This document shows, one piece after another, positions 35,744 through 44,225 of a stretch of 64,000 bases of DNA (the first letter of the stretch is position 1; every line of letters starts with the position of its first letter). The notes below the pieces were generated by a model. That model was not told the DNA's origin and searched no databases. It worked only from the letters and a program-made list of their open reading frames with translations. Both the position numbers and the translations under genes were made by a program. The DNA comes from Psychrobacillus sp. FSL K6-4046 (lineage in GTDB: Bacteria; Bacillota; Bacilli; Bacillales_A; Planococcaceae). The stretch is taken from positions 2,039,312 through 2,103,311 of the forward strand of contig NZ_CP152020.1 in the NCBI RefSeq assembly GCF_038624605.1, read 5' to 3'.

Positions 35744-36372
35744 ATAGATTCCCCTGTTTCTTTTCTTAAGTTTTCTAGAAATAATTCCATGAAGGCATGC
35801 CTTTCTGCAGCAAGCTCTTTGCCTTTTCTAGTTTGCATTCCGTCTGCCAGCTTCAACAGCTTCTCATAGAAATGAGTGACGGAAGCTGTTTGTTTAGAAC
35901 GGTATTCCTCGATGGACATATTGTCTCTCGGCGTTTCAGATACATCGTATAATTTTCTACCCTTTGCTCCACCATATGCAAACGTTCTTGCTATTCCAAC
36001 GGCTCCAATAGCATCTAGCCGATCTGCGTCTCTAACAATCTTTGCCTCGATCGTATCCGCGGTTGTCTCATTTCCTCCATTAAAGGAAACAGATTGAATG
36101 ATTTTTTTTACTTTATCTTTTGATACATCAGTAAGTTCAAGTTGCTCAATGATGTAATCCTCCATAAATTTCCCTTCGTTCGAATATTTCGGATCGCTTA
36201 CATCGTGTAGTAGAACTGCTAATTCAATTATCTCTAAATCGATATTTATCTCCGTAGAAGCAATGGTCAGCGCATTTTTACGCACTCTTTCTATATGCAA
36301 AAAATCATGACTGGCGTCAAATTTGTTGTATATGTCTTTAACTAGCTTTTCACACAGGATAATAGCATTCAT
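35740..36372 (-). CDS. ypgQ: HD-domain phosphohydrolase, YpgQ
   Basis: The 210-residue protein has an HD hydrolase core: H near residue 23 (HDFLHIERV), the HD doublet in VLLHDVSDPKY and a later D in DADRLDAIGAVGIARTF. This is the YpgQ group, metal-dependent hydrolases that cleave (deoxy)nucleoside triphosphates. The last codons overlap the start of the ABC-F gene, so the two are coupled. ypgQ and ypgR are neighbours in B. subtilis too, though there they are not separated by an ABC-F gene as far as I remember. Confidence 0.92.
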   Translation of the reverse strand: MNAIILCEKLVKDIYNKFDASHDFLHIERVRKNALTIASTEINIDLEIIELAVLLHDVSDPKYSNEGKFMEDYIIEQLELTDVSKDKVKKIIQSVSFNGGNETTADTIEAKIVRDADRLDAIGAVGIARTFAYGGAKGRKLYDVSETPRDNMSIEEYRSKQTASVTHFYEKLLKLADGMQTRKGKELAAERHAFMELFLENLRKETGESI

Positions 36373-36535
36373 ATTAAAATACCTCCTTCAAACGAGTCAT
36401 CCTATTCATTATAACGAAAAAAAGAAAAAAAGACCGCTATAGTGCAGTCTTTTCCTTTGAAAGTCATTCGAAGGTACCCTCTTGTTGTAAGTGGATATCA
36501 TATTTTCTCTTTAGCTAGCCTTTTCTTATTGATTA

Positions 36536-36922
36536 AAATTTATAAAGGGTGAGGTGAATTTATGACGCAAAGAAATCATAGATCAGAGAGTAGAATTGAT
36601 TTCCGCCCCAGCCGATCGCTTTCCTCGGGGTGATCGATAAGCCATCACCAATCCTTACGCGCGTGGTTATGATGTCTTATCTATCTCACTCATCCCGTAT
36701 GAGTCGCCATCTGGCGCTCCAATCATTAAATGGGAACCGCTTTAACATCGATAAAGCACTAACAAATTTACTCACATAAACATAGCTGAAAAACTGTCAC
36801 CAACCCCAATTTCATCATCTATATTTATTCTTAATAGCAATTTGAAAGTTCTTTTGTTTATGTTTACAGTCACTATAAAAAAGAATTGTTAGTCATAATC
36901 AACCAATAACTTTAACAAAGCT
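36536..36922 (-). repeat. MITE-like repeat, copy B (inverted relative to copy A)
   Basis: Read on the minus strand, the segment matches copy A (93-475) through most of its length: the AAACAAA-GAAC region, the CTATTAAGAA segment, the GACAGTTTTTCAGC stretch, the GGCGACTC core with GAGTGAGA and ACCACGCGCG, and the distal CTCTCTGATCTA. Terminal repeats are degenerate (CTTTAACAAAGC at 36911-36922; AAAGGG near 36545). No ORF is credible. The rest of this 800-bp intergenic region holds only the csp promoter and a weak hairpin near 36421-36455. Confidence 0.72.
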
Positions 36923-37098
36923 AAAATTTATTATAATAATTTAATTTACCTATCCAAAGACCTAATCACATTACATATTTTAAATTGAGAATTTCTTCAT
37001 TAATTTGGGTATACTTAAGTTTGTTGGATTATATTTTAAATTATAGCTTTTTTCACCTCATAAAATTGATAAGATTTTAGCTATAATTCGACATTTTA

Positions 37099-37127
37099 TT
37101 GACGGTAGCATCTATTTCATGTATAGT
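37099..37127 (+). promoter_or_regulatory. SigA-type promoter of the upstream csp gene
   Basis: TTGACG (37099-37104) and TATAGT (37122-37127) are separated by exactly 17 bp. Transcription would start near 37134, giving a leader of about 43 bases before the cold-shock gene. Confidence 0.7.
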
Positions 37128-37176
37128 TTATTTTATCCATTTACAGAATTTTTTGTGGATTAAGGGAGGAACAGTT

Positions 37177-37380
37177 ATGCAACAGGGGAAAGTAAAATGG
37201 TTTAACAACGAAAAGGGTTATGGGTTCATCGAGTACAATGATGGGGAAGATGTTTTTGTCCATTTTACTGGTATTCAAGGAGAAGGTTTCAAATCACTTG
37301 ATGAAGGTCAAGAAGTAACATTTGAGATCATTGAAGGAAACCGTGGACCTCAGGCTGCAAACGTTATAAAATCGAAGTAA
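37177..37380 (+). CDS. Cold-shock protein, CspD-like
   Basis: The 67-residue OB-fold RNA chaperone carries both nucleic-acid-binding motifs, KGYGFIEY (RNP1) and DVFVHFTGI (RNP2). It starts [10 protein letters not shown] at ATG 37177 behind GGGAGGAA; the upstream open frame is untranslated leader. Its position between ypgQ and ypeQ matches that of cspD in B. subtilis. A second, more canonical copy lies at 38775-38975 on the other strand. Confidence 0.95.
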   Translation: MQQGKVKWFNNEKGYGFIEYNDGEDVFVHFTGIQGEGFKSLDEGQEVTFEIIEGNRGPQAANVIKSK

Positions 37381-37386
37381 ACAGTT

Positions 37387-37422
37387 CTTCCCGCGGCAAC
37401 TGGTCGTGGGACTTTTTTTATT
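37387..37422 (+). terminator. Terminator of the csp gene
   Basis: The imperfect stem CCCGCGG...TCGTGGG is followed by seven T (37411-37417). Its end touches the 3' end of the converging ypeQ gene. Confidence 0.6.
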
Positions 37423-37600
37423 TTCCAAATAATTTGTTGCCTGCCTCTTTTATCTCTTCCCCAACCGTGCAGCCTTTAATACAAAACTGATGAGCTTTAG
37501 TCTTGCCTTTTTCTTTTCTTAGTTCACTTTTCACTAAACAGCCTTTACAATAATTTTCTATTAGCTGATCAATTTCATTTATAATTTGTGTATGCTTCAT
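37418..37600 (-). CDS. ypeQ: Small zinc-finger-like protein, YpeQ
   Basis: The 60-residue protein has four cysteines in two pairs: CKGC near residue 18 and CIKGC near 39. The KAHQFCIKGCTVG segment supplies a histidine. The spacing suggests one structural zinc site. It matches the YpeQ family of Bacillales by size, cysteine pattern and position between cspD and the RNase H-like gene. The function is unknown; the basic character allows nucleic-acid binding. Confidence 0.82.
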   Translation of the reverse strand: MKHTQIINEIDQLIENYCKGCLVKSELRKEKGKTKAHQFCIKGCTVGEEIKEAGNKLFGK

Positions 37601-37690
37601 TTTTTCTACTCCTTGCCGTATGACATATTCAACAGTACAATTATATTTATTCGAAAAATTACCTTACATTACCTTAAAGGATGATTAATA

Positions 37691-38083
37691 ATGATTGAAT
37701 TATATATTGATGGCTCCACTACTGGCAATCCAGGACCTAGTGGTATTGGGATTTTTATCAAAGGAGAAGGTCACCAGATTAAAATTAGTGAGTTTATAGG
37801 AGACCAAACAAATCACGTTACTGAATTTATCGCCTTACAACGTGGTTTGGAAGAAGTATCGAAATTATCCCCTACCATCGTGTCTATTAGGACTGATTCA
37901 CAAATAGTATTCGCAGCAGTTGAAAAACGCTACGCTAAGAACCCTGAGTTTGCAGCCATATTAGAAAAAATACTAGCTATAACAGATACCTTCGATATGT
38001 TTTTTATAAAGTGGATCTCTGATGATCAAAATAAAGCTGCACATGCATTAGCACGAGAAGCAGTACGAAAGAATTTACCATAA
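37691..38083 (+). CDS. ypeP: RNase H-like protein, YpeP family
   Basis: The 130-residue type I RNase H fold has the catalytic acids in YIDGSTTGNPGP (D7), TEFIALQRGL (E, near 48) and IRTDSQIV (D, near 72). The last conserved acid may be in the SDDQNKAAHALAR region. This compact form lacks the basic protrusion of E. coli RNase HI. The B. subtilis counterpart in this position, YpeP, was reported to lack detectable RNase H activity, so activity should not be assumed. ATG follows AAAGGATG. A terminator follows. Confidence 0.85.
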   Translation: MIELYIDGSTTGNPGPSGIGIFIKGEGHQIKISEFIGDQTNHVTEFIALQRGLEEVSKLSPTIVSIRTDSQIVFAAVEKRYAKNPEFAAILEKILAITDTFDMFFIKWISDDQNKAAHALAREAVRKNLP

Positions 38084-38090
38084 CAAGCTA

Positions 38091-38130
38091 CACCTCCAAC
38101 AAATATATTTGAGTGGAGGTGTTTTTTTTT
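38091..38130 (+). terminator. Terminator of the RNase H-like gene
   Basis: CACCTCCA (38091-38098) pairs with TGGAGGTG (38114-38121) and is followed by nine T. Confidence 0.85.
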
Positions 38131-38156
38131 GGGCTTTACTATGAAAGCATTTCTTT

Positions 38157-38672
38157 TTACTTTTCAGGTGCAGTTTCAATCTCTCCTGGTGTTACGATTA
38201 CGTCTTGTTCTACTCCGTTTGAGTTATACGCTTCCTCAATATTAGTTTTTGTGCGATTCATGAATCGTATAATAACATCATCTTTGCCGAAGAGTTGAAA
38301 TAGACTCAACAAGGGGTTTCTTGGTCTGTTAACAGATCGATAAGTAAACCTTGTTTGGTTTTCATCCACTGAATTTAATTCGTAATCCACCTTCATACGG
38401 AACATGTTGTTTAAAATAAAGGCTTCTTGTACGAGCTTATGATTTGGTTCGTTGATGAACTTTTTTATAGTAAGGTCATAAGATTCGTCTATCGATCCGT
38501 TTTTATATGCTTGTCGGATTATTGTACCTTCCACTTCATGTGTTTCCTTTAAAACCTCTTCATCTATAATTTTAGGGAAAATTGCTTTCTTTTTCTCTAA
38601 GTCCCCATAGAAATAAGGCCATGCAAATTCAATAGGCACATTAATAATTATATCCTTCTTCCACTTTTTCAT
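38157..38672 (-). CDS. SRPBCC-like hypothetical protein
   Basis: The protein of about 171 residues starts MKKWKKDIIINVPIEFAWPYFYGD, a pattern of START/SRPBCC (polyketide-cyclase-like) proteins in which a hydrophobic cavity binds a ligand. The middle (VEGTIIRQAYKNGSIDESYDLTIKKF) alternates like beta strands, and the C-terminal half contains a likely long helix. ATG 38672 lies eight bases after AAGGGAG and is preferred to a TTG eight codons earlier. Ligand and role are unknown. It is a single gene. Confidence 0.75.
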   Translation of the reverse strand: MKKWKKDIIINVPIEFAWPYFYGDLEKKKAIFPKIIDEEVLKETHEVEGTIIRQAYKNGSIDESYDLTIKKFINEPNHKLVQEAFILNNMFRMKVDYELNSVDENQTRFTYRSVNRPRNPLLSLFQLFGKDDVIIRFMNRTKTNIEEAYNSNGVEQDVIVTPGEIETAPEK

Positions 38673-38731
38673 CCAAACTACTCCCTTGCATATCAATATG
38701 TGAACCTTTCTATATATGATAACACAAAAAA

Positions 38732-38764
38732 ACAGACCCTCGAAATGAGAGCCTGTTAAAGTTT
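38732..38764 (-). terminator. Terminator of the minus-strand csp gene
   Basis: AACAGGCTCTC pairs with GAGGGTCTGTT (one mismatch) and is followed on the minus strand by seven T. It lies 11 bp beyond the stop codon. Confidence 0.8.
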
Positions 38765-38774
38765 AGGTTTAAAA

Positions 38775-38975
38775 TTAAGCTTTAACTACGTTAGTAGCTT
38801 GAAGACCACGTTGGCCTTGCTCGATTTCAAAAGTTACTTCTTGACCTTCGTCAAGAGATTTGAAACCTTCGCTTTGGATAGCTGAGAAATGTACGAATAC
38901 ATCGTCTCCGCCTTCGCGTTCGATAAATCCGAATCCTTTTTCTGAGTTAAACCATTTTACTTTACCTTGTTCCAT
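38775..38975 (-). CDS. Major cold-shock protein, CspB/CspC-like
   Basis: The 66-residue OB-fold protein is [20 protein letters not shown] with RNP1 KGFGFIER and RNP2 [12 protein letters not shown] 38975 follows GAGGAGGAT. The 160 bp upstream contain no ORF in this frame that fits the family and probably form a long cold-shock leader, as is common for such genes. Codon use is more biased than in the neighbours, a sign of high expression. It may serve as an RNA chaperone and transcription antiterminator. Confidence 0.95.
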   Translation of the reverse strand: MEQGKVKWFNSEKGFGFIEREGGDDVFVHFSAIQSEGFKSLDEGQEVTFEIEQGQRGLQATNVVKA

Positions 38976-39139
38976 GTGTGTATCCTCCTCGTATGCAAAT
39001 TGTGCATACATTGTGTTACTATCCTTGCTCAACACTGTTAAGTAAAAGTGTTGCCACCTACTAACTAACCGAACAAAAATAATCCTCTTTAAATATAACA
39101 CGCCTATCCTAATAATGCAACAATTATCCAAAATCTTTT

Positions 39140-39961
39140 TTAATTGTTTTCCAATAATGCACCAATCGCTCCACTATACCCATGTTTTTCTAAAAATATT
39201 GGATTTTTCTTTTTTAGTATCGTATAGGATTCAATAATTTCCTGAAGCAATATATTATCTTCTAGTGTAGAACCTATATAAATTATGTCCTCGACACCAT
39301 GAGCATCTGCAGCTTGTATACATAATGTTGCCACAACTTCACCAATTATACCCTGGATACCTGCAATCAGATCTGCTTTTGTTCTTGTTTCTTCGTTTTT
39401 TAAAGAAACACCACCAAAATTACTAGCAGTAAGCGATCCAGTTATTGGTAATTTGTTATCTTTATAAATATCACTTACTAAAACATCTATTGTCGATCTA
39501 TTTCCATTTAAAGATAACTGAATCATTTCCTTATAATCTGTTAAACCTGTTAATGCCGTTCCCAATCCTAAAAGTGTTCCCCCACCTACTCCAGTTCCAC
39601 CAATTCGAGCATGCGAGTTATCATGCATAATATGTATTGAAGTACCTGTACCAATATTTGCAATGATTGCCGAGCTACTATTAATGATTTCCTGTTTCAT
39701 TTGATGCATCACACCATTCATCGTTGCATCAAACTCAACTACATAAGGAAGATCCTCTTTTGACAAAAGGATCTTTTTTAGTTGTTCTGCTCGACCACCA
39801 GTAAGGCAGATAGAACTTGACGAATGCTTACTTTCCACCCACTCTTTAACACTTTGAAAATCTGAGGATAGAAAACTTTTAAAGGACATTATATTTTCAT
39901 CGTTCCAGTAAGCGACTTTCGTTAAAGTTCCACCTGCATCAATACCAATTCTAGTAGTCAT
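39140..39961 (-). CDS. coaW: Type II pantothenate kinase
   Basis: The 273-residue ASKHA-fold kinase performs the first step of CoA biosynthesis. It shows the N-terminal phosphate loop [15 protein letters not shown], the GTGTSIH and [16 protein letters not shown] glycine-rich motifs and a C-terminal GALLENN ending. This is the staphylococcal and B. cereus-type CoaW, which is not inhibited by acetyl-CoA in S. aureus. It is located right behind the cold-shock gene in a leftward unit with the DUF4870 and other genes further upstream. Confidence 0.93.
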   Translation of the reverse strand: MTTRIGIDAGGTLTKVAYWNDENIMSFKSFLSSDFQSVKEWVESKHSSSSICLTGGRAEQLKKILLSKEDLPYVVEFDATMNGVMHQMKQEIINSSSAIIANIGTGTSIHIMHDNSHARIGGTGVGGGTLLGLGTALTGLTDYKEMIQLSLNGNRSTIDVLVSDIYKDNKLPITGSLTASNFGGVSLKNEETRTKADLIAGIQGIIGEVVATLCIQAADAHGVEDIIYIGSTLEDNILLQEIIESYTILKKKNPIFLEKHGYSGAIGALLENN

Positions 39962-39988
39962 ACTTTTTCCCCTTTTACATTACAGCCC

Positions 39989-40297
39989 TTATTTAATCCA
40001 TGATCCCACAATAGGATAATTAAATGTTTCGCCATTGATTGCTTTAATTATACCTATAATCGGGACAACAAAAGCCATTATAGCAAAAATTATTACTAAT
40101 GGAATACCTATTATAATAAATATCAGTAAAAATGATATAAACAGTAGGACTGACATTACTAATTGAAAAAGTACTGCTTGAATAGATAAATTTCTAATTT
40201 CATGATTATCTACTACTAAATACAACACAAATGGTACTAAAAACGGTGCAAACCAAGTGCTTGCATGTAATAATACTTTTAGCCCTGTATTTTCCAT
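39989..40297 (-). CDS. DUF4870-domain membrane protein
   Basis: The 102-residue protein has three transmembrane segments (about 8-30, 38-58 and 62-88) and the family features STWFAPFLVPFVLYLV and NLSIQAVLFQ, ending with a short soluble tail NYPIVGSWIK. The family is widespread and uncharacterised. It is 27 bp from coaW. Confidence 0.8.
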   Translation of the reverse strand: MENTGLKVLLHASTWFAPFLVPFVLYLVVDNHEIRNLSIQAVLFQLVMSVLLFISFLLIFIIIGIPLVIIFAIMAFVVPIIGIIKAINGETFNYPIVGSWIK

Positions 40298-40350
40298 GAT
40301 ATAACCTCCTTTTTCTTTAACTTATTATACGGATATACAGATAATTAGTT

Positions 40351-41868
40351 TCATTTTCTTTCATACACAATATTTCCTGCTACTACTGTTTTACACACAG
40401 ACACCTTCGCTAGATTACTTACGGTAAGCGGCTCATTAACAATTGTAAAATCAGCATCATAGCCTGATTCAATTTTTCCTCGAGAAAGCCCCTTACCTAT
40501 TGCCTTAGCACTACCTATTGTATAAAGACAAAGTGCTTCATACAAGGACAATGACTGAGCAGGATTCCACACATTGTTTACTGCAGCATCCATGGCCAAA
40601 AATGGATCCGCATTTTCAATCGGCGAATCTGAACCGCCTGAGCATTCTAATCCAGCAGCTATAAGAGTTTTCCAGGCATATGCCCACTCCATTCTTTCGC
40701 TTCCTAGTCGTTCTCTTACCCAAGGAAAATCGGAAGGAACAAATATTGGCTGGATATCTAATACTAAAGGAAGCTTGCGCATTCTTTCTATTAAATCTTT
40801 CCGTAAAACATTTACGTGAATGAGCCGATCCTTTTTCGGATGAGGTGGCGGATATTTTTCGATTACATCCAATATAAGCTCTGTAGCCTTATCTCCAATT
40901 ACATGCACTGCTATGTTTTCTTGGTAATCTCGAGCTATTTTCACTAATTGCTCAAGTTTTTCTTCAGGATGAACAGCTACCCCTTGTGTTCCAGTGGCAT
41001 CAAAATAGTCAGTAGACAATAGAGCCGTTCTTCCTCCCAATGAACCGTCTACAAAAATTTTCATCGCACCAAATTCTATGAATTCAGTAGGTACCTCTCT
41101 CTGCATTTGTTCAAAAACTAAATGATGTCTTAACAGGTGAACTTTAAAATTTTCTTCTACAGCATCGTGGTACGCTTTTAATGGCACATTATATTGCCCG
41201 TAATAGGACATATCCTCCGTATGCACGCCTGTAAGTCCCTTTGAGAGTAAATCTTGGATACTTAATCGTATAACGTCAGCTAAGTAATCTGAGGTAACTG
41301 GTGGGATGTGAGAAGTGATTAGATTCTGTGCCTCATCGTAGAATAGCCCGTTTAATCTACCATTATCGTCTCTTCCTATCATTCCACCAACTGGACTAGT
41401 AGTTTCTTCGGTTATCCCCGCAATTTCCATTGCTTTGGAATTCGCTACAAGGACATGTCTACAAATTCTTTTTAATACGATTGGGCTTTCTTGTATAACA
41501 CCGTCTAGATCAGTTCGAGTAATAGGGCGACTCTCTATTAAATTGTTATCGTTCCAGCCCTCTGTTATATACCACTGACCAGGAACGACTTTTTTTCTTA
41601 CCTCTGTCACTATGTCTTCTATGGATGTAAAGCCAGAAAGGTCGAGATAGGAAAGCTTTTCCCCGTGACCGATTAAATGAATATGACTATCTACCAATCC
41701 CGGGTACATTGCAGACCCCTTAAGGGAAATAACTATGTCGGCCATGGGAAGTAATTTTTCTTTTTCACCTGTTCGGATAATTTTTCCACCTTCTGTTAAA
41801 ACTGCTTCCGTCATAGAATTTTCCGAATCCATTGTATAAATACTTCCGTCTGTCCAAAGAGTTTTCAT
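40351..41868 (-). CDS. Amidohydrolase, YtcJ-like
   Basis: The 505-residue metal-dependent hydrolase has a composite beta-sandwich with sequences from both ends (start TLWTDGSIYTMD, end VCKTVVAGNIVYE) and a TIM barrel. The first metal motif is DSHIHLIGHG, and later ligands are in HLLRHHL and HVIGDKATELILDVIEKY; the catalytic Asp is in SGGSDSPIENADPF. This is the amidohydrolase-3 group, acting on N-substituted amino acids or related amides; the substrate is unknown. The ATG overlaps the TAA of the DUF1836 gene by one base (TAATG), so the two are coupled. Confidence 0.9.
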   Translation of the reverse strand: MKTLWTDGSIYTMDSENSMTEAVLTEGGKIIRTGEKEKLLPMADIVISLKGSAMYPGLVDSHIHLIGHGEKLSYLDLSGFTSIEDIVTEVRKKVVPGQWYITEGWNDNNLIESRPITRTDLDGVIQESPIVLKRICRHVLVANSKAMEIAGITEETTSPVGGMIGRDDNGRLNGLFYDEAQNLITSHIPPVTSDYLADVIRLSIQDLLSKGLTGVHTEDMSYYGQYNVPLKAYHDAVEENFKVHLLRHHLVFEQMQREVPTEFIEFGAMKIFVDGSLGGRTALLSTDYFDATGTQGVAVHPEEKLEQLVKIARDYQENIAVHVIGDKATELILDVIEKYPPPHPKKDRLIHVNVLRKDLIERMRKLPLVLDIQPIFVPSDFPWVRERLGSERMEWAYAWKTLIAAGLECSGGSDSPIENADPFLAMDAAVNNVWNPAQSLSLYEALCLYTIGSAKAIGKGLSRGKIESGYDADFTIVNEPLTVSNLAKVSVCKTVVAGNIVYERK

Positions 41869-42434
41869 TATTTTTTCTCCTTTTCTTTAGGAGCAAGCTC
41901 ATCAACCAGCAACTCCGCAGCTCTTCTATAAAAATTACTCATATTAGCTAGAGAAGAGATTAACAGTAGTTTTTGTAATTCCTCCTCGGCCTCTAATTCT
42001 TTAGTTAGTTTATCTAAATCTTGAATTTCTTTTAAAAAGACTTGTTTATTATTTTGCTGAAGGGAAATAAAGTATTGATAAAAATTATTTAATGTAAATT
42101 CATCTGAAGCCATTTTCTCCTTTAAGGGAGATAAAGTTTCTTTCACATCACTGATGGAAAGTGATCCTTTTAAATGGTAAATAAGATTAATCAACATAAT
42201 ATGTTGTTTAGAGTACTTCTTATTTTTTATCGGAACGAATAGCTTGCCCTTTGCATAATTGTTAATCATCGTTTTAGTTAATACCTTGTCTTCATCACTT
42301 CGAATGGTCGTCCCGTATTTAGCATCAAAAAGCTGTATAACCTGGTCCATGTATAAGTCTATTTCCGGTATATCCTCTTCTTTAATGGCAGTGTCTAAAG
42401 CTAAACGGTCAATTAACCTATTTAAATCATTCAT
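41868..42434 (-). CDS. DUF1836-domain protein
   Basis: The 188-residue, mainly helical protein contains the DUF1836 region (about residues 25-125: YMDQVIQLFDAKYG, LTKTMINNYAKGKLFVP, YSKQHIMLINLIYHLKG). The first half resembles a MerR-like helix-turn-helix, so DNA binding is plausible. A Lys/Glu-rich tail follows. Its stop overlaps the amidohydrolase start. It may regulate its own operon; nothing in the sequence shows a ligand. Confidence 0.8.
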   Translation of the reverse strand: MNDLNRLIDRLALDTAIKEEDIPEIDLYMDQVIQLFDAKYGTTIRSDEDKVLTKTMINNYAKGKLFVPIKNKKYSKQHIMLINLIYHLKGSLSISDVKETLSPLKEKMASDEFTLNNFYQYFISLQQNNKQVFLKEIQDLDKLTKELEAEEELQKLLLISSLANMSNFYRRAAELLVDELAPKEKEKK

Positions 42435-42574
42435 AAATAAATGAACCTCCTAGTAATACTTAAAAACATAGTAACTTAAAACTCAATAAAGGTAAACCTT
42501 GACTACCAATACATATCAATATATCATTATATGTAGTTATTAAAACTACATATTGAAGTGGAGGCATTCATTTT

Positions 42575-43225
42575 ATGCTAGAAAATTATATTAGAGAACC
42601 TTTTAACTCCTTATCTCATTTATTTGGAGCTATTTTAGGAATAACCGGGTTATTCCTCATGCTTATGAAAGGAGTTACCTTAAACGCAACGAGCCTAACA
42701 TTAACAGCTCTCTCTATATTTGGCGTTAGTATGATATTGCTTTACACAGCTTCTGCCACGTATCATGCGGTCAAGTCGAAAGGTCGTGTTATTCAGTTTT
42801 TACGCCGTTTAGACCATTCAATGATTTATTTACTCATCGCTGGCACATATGCTCCTTTTTGCCTGATTACTTTAAAGGGATCAACAGGGTATCTATTATT
42901 TGGTTTAATTGGAATCCTAGCTTTTTCAGGAATATTATTTAAGATGGTCTGGTTTGATTGCCCAAGATGGATTTCCACAGCCCTTTATATAGGAATGGGA
43001 TGGATTATTATCTTTCTTGCTCCTTCATTAGCTGATAGTCTTGGAACCCACGGACTTTTATATTTAGTTGGAGGAGGCATTTTCTATACGATAGGCGGAA
43101 TCATATATGGTATAAAGCCTAATCTACCATTTATAAAAAAATTAGGCTTCCACGAAATTTTCCATATTTTCATATTGCTCGGAACCATATTTCATTTTAT
43201 ATGTGTATATGAATTTGTGATATAA
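42575..43225 (+). CDS. yplQ: Hemolysin III family protein, YplQ (TrhA)
   Basis: The 216-residue protein has seven transmembrane helices and the PAQR/hemolysin III signature: EPFNSLSHLFGAILG near the start, SATYHAVKSK, RLDHSMIYLLIAGTYAPFCL, and a C-terminal FHEIFHIFILLGTIFHF with the metal-binding histidines. The name hemolysin is historical; homologues affect membrane-lipid homeostasis. The B. subtilis homologue in this neighbourhood is YplQ. ATG follows GGAGG. Confidence 0.93.
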   Translation: MLENYIREPFNSLSHLFGAILGITGLFLMLMKGVTLNATSLTLTALSIFGVSMILLYTASATYHAVKSKGRVIQFLRRLDHSMIYLLIAGTYAPFCLITLKGSTGYLLFGLIGILAFSGILFKMVWFDCPRWISTALYIGMGWIIIFLAPSLADSLGTHGLLYLVGGGIFYTIGGIIYGIKPNLPFIKKLGFHEIFHIFILLGTIFHFICVYEFVI

Positions 43226-43261
43226 ACCTTCTACGTTGTATAAACAAAATATAGCAGATGA

Positions 43262-43302
43262 GAAAGGCACTTCCCGTTCAAATTGAACAGAAAGTGCCTT
43301 TC
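43262..43302. terminator. Bidirectional terminator after yplQ
   Basis: GAAAGGCACTT pairs with AAGTGCCTTTC and an inner stem GTTCAA/TTGAAC lies within the loop. It serves yplQ and the converging acetyltransferase. Confidence 0.85.
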
Positions 43303-43317
43303 ATAATTTCCTCATGT

Positions 43318-43773
43318 TTAAGTCAGCTTTTTAGCAAAAGCAACGACACGATTTACTTCTTTAAAGCCTAGCTTCAGGTGGACGTTATAACTCTCCTCAT
43401 TGTCTAGCTCACAGTCACTAGCAAACTCCCTACAGCCTTTTAAAATAGACCAGTCTTCGCAATGTTTAACTAGCTGCTTGGCGATGCCTGATCTCCTGAA
43501 CGTTTCTTTCACAAATAGTCCTTCCAAATAGCCTACTGGCGTTGTACTAGTTCCTTCAACATAGTCTGTTCGAATTTGACACTGTGCAAATCCTATTGGC
43601 TCTCCTAAAGGTCCATATGCTAGATAAACAATCGCATTCTCGTTTTTTATCAGCTGGCCTGTTTCTATTTTAAACTCTTCTATGTTGTGTCCTGGCCATA
43701 GAAGAGAAGCTAATCTGACTACATCCATTGAATCTTCTATTTCAGCTCGTTTAATCATCATTATACCTTCCAT
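43318..43773 (-). CDS. GNAT acetyltransferase resembling aminoglycoside 6'-N-acetyltransferases
   Basis: The 151-residue GNAT protein contains GYLEGLFVKETFRRSGIAKQLVKHCEDWSILKGCREFASDCELDNEESYNVHLKLGF. The EGLFV...RRSGIAxxLV stretch and the EFASDCELDNxxSxxxHxxLGF motif are those of AAC(6')-I enzymes, which acetylate aminoglycosides. Chromosomal members often have little or no resistance effect. The start is set by the AAGGAGG 11 bases upstream, which overlaps the end of the 83-residue gene. The pair is probably co-transcribed. Confidence 0.82.
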   Translation of the reverse strand: MEGIMMIKRAEIEDSMDVVRLASLLWPGHNIEEFKIETGQLIKNENAIVYLAYGPLGEPIGFAQCQIRTDYVEGTSTTPVGYLEGLFVKETFRRSGIAKQLVKHCEDWSILKGCREFASDCELDNEESYNVHLKLGFKEVNRVVAFAKKLT

Positions 43774-43779
43774 ACAATG

Positions 43780-44031
43780 CTAAACCTCCTTTTTAGTAAC
43801 GGAAAAGTCTAAGCTTGGAGAGGGAGATTGTAATCTCATTTGTTCCAATTCTATTTTCATCTTTTCGGTTTCAATGATAAAATTTTCTTGTTTTAGTCTT
43901 TCTAGTTCTAACGCATCTTTAACAGAGCTAGCTTTTATACGTGCTTTTTCTTCTAAGTGATCTGTTATCGCTCTTATGACAGGTACAGAAAAAATTAAAG
44001 CTGGTATTATTATCCATTCCACTGTATTCAC
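43780..44031 (-). CDS. Small membrane-anchored hypothetical protein
   Basis: The 83-residue protein has an N-terminal hydrophobic segment (about 5-20) and a charged helical region that looks like a coiled coil (residues 28-70, KDALELERLKQENFIIETEKMKIELEQ). A serine/proline-rich patch and KKEV end follow. It lies 6 bp upstream of the AAC(6')-like gene, and its last codons form part of that gene's ribosome binding site. No family was recognised. Confidence 0.65.
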   Translation of the reverse strand: MNTVEWIIIPALIFSVPVIRAITDHLEEKARIKASSVKDALELERLKQENFIIETEKMKIELEQMRLQSPSPSLDFSVTKKEV

Positions 44032-44225
44032 CCCTATTAATCAAAATGTAGTTTTAATTAAAGATGTAATTCCTTTTATAAAGTAAAAACATGAACAATC
44101 AATTAAAGATCAATATTGAAAAATATCGGTTATTATAACTTCTTCTATTTAGCAATTTAACTTAAAGGTATGAAAATCAAAATAATCATTTAGTTATATC
44201 GTTCTTCACTATTTTATGAAATCGA

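Noticed and set aside
36421-36455. Terminator between ypgQ and repeat B
   Set aside because: The stem is short and mismatched and no gene on either side clearly needs it.
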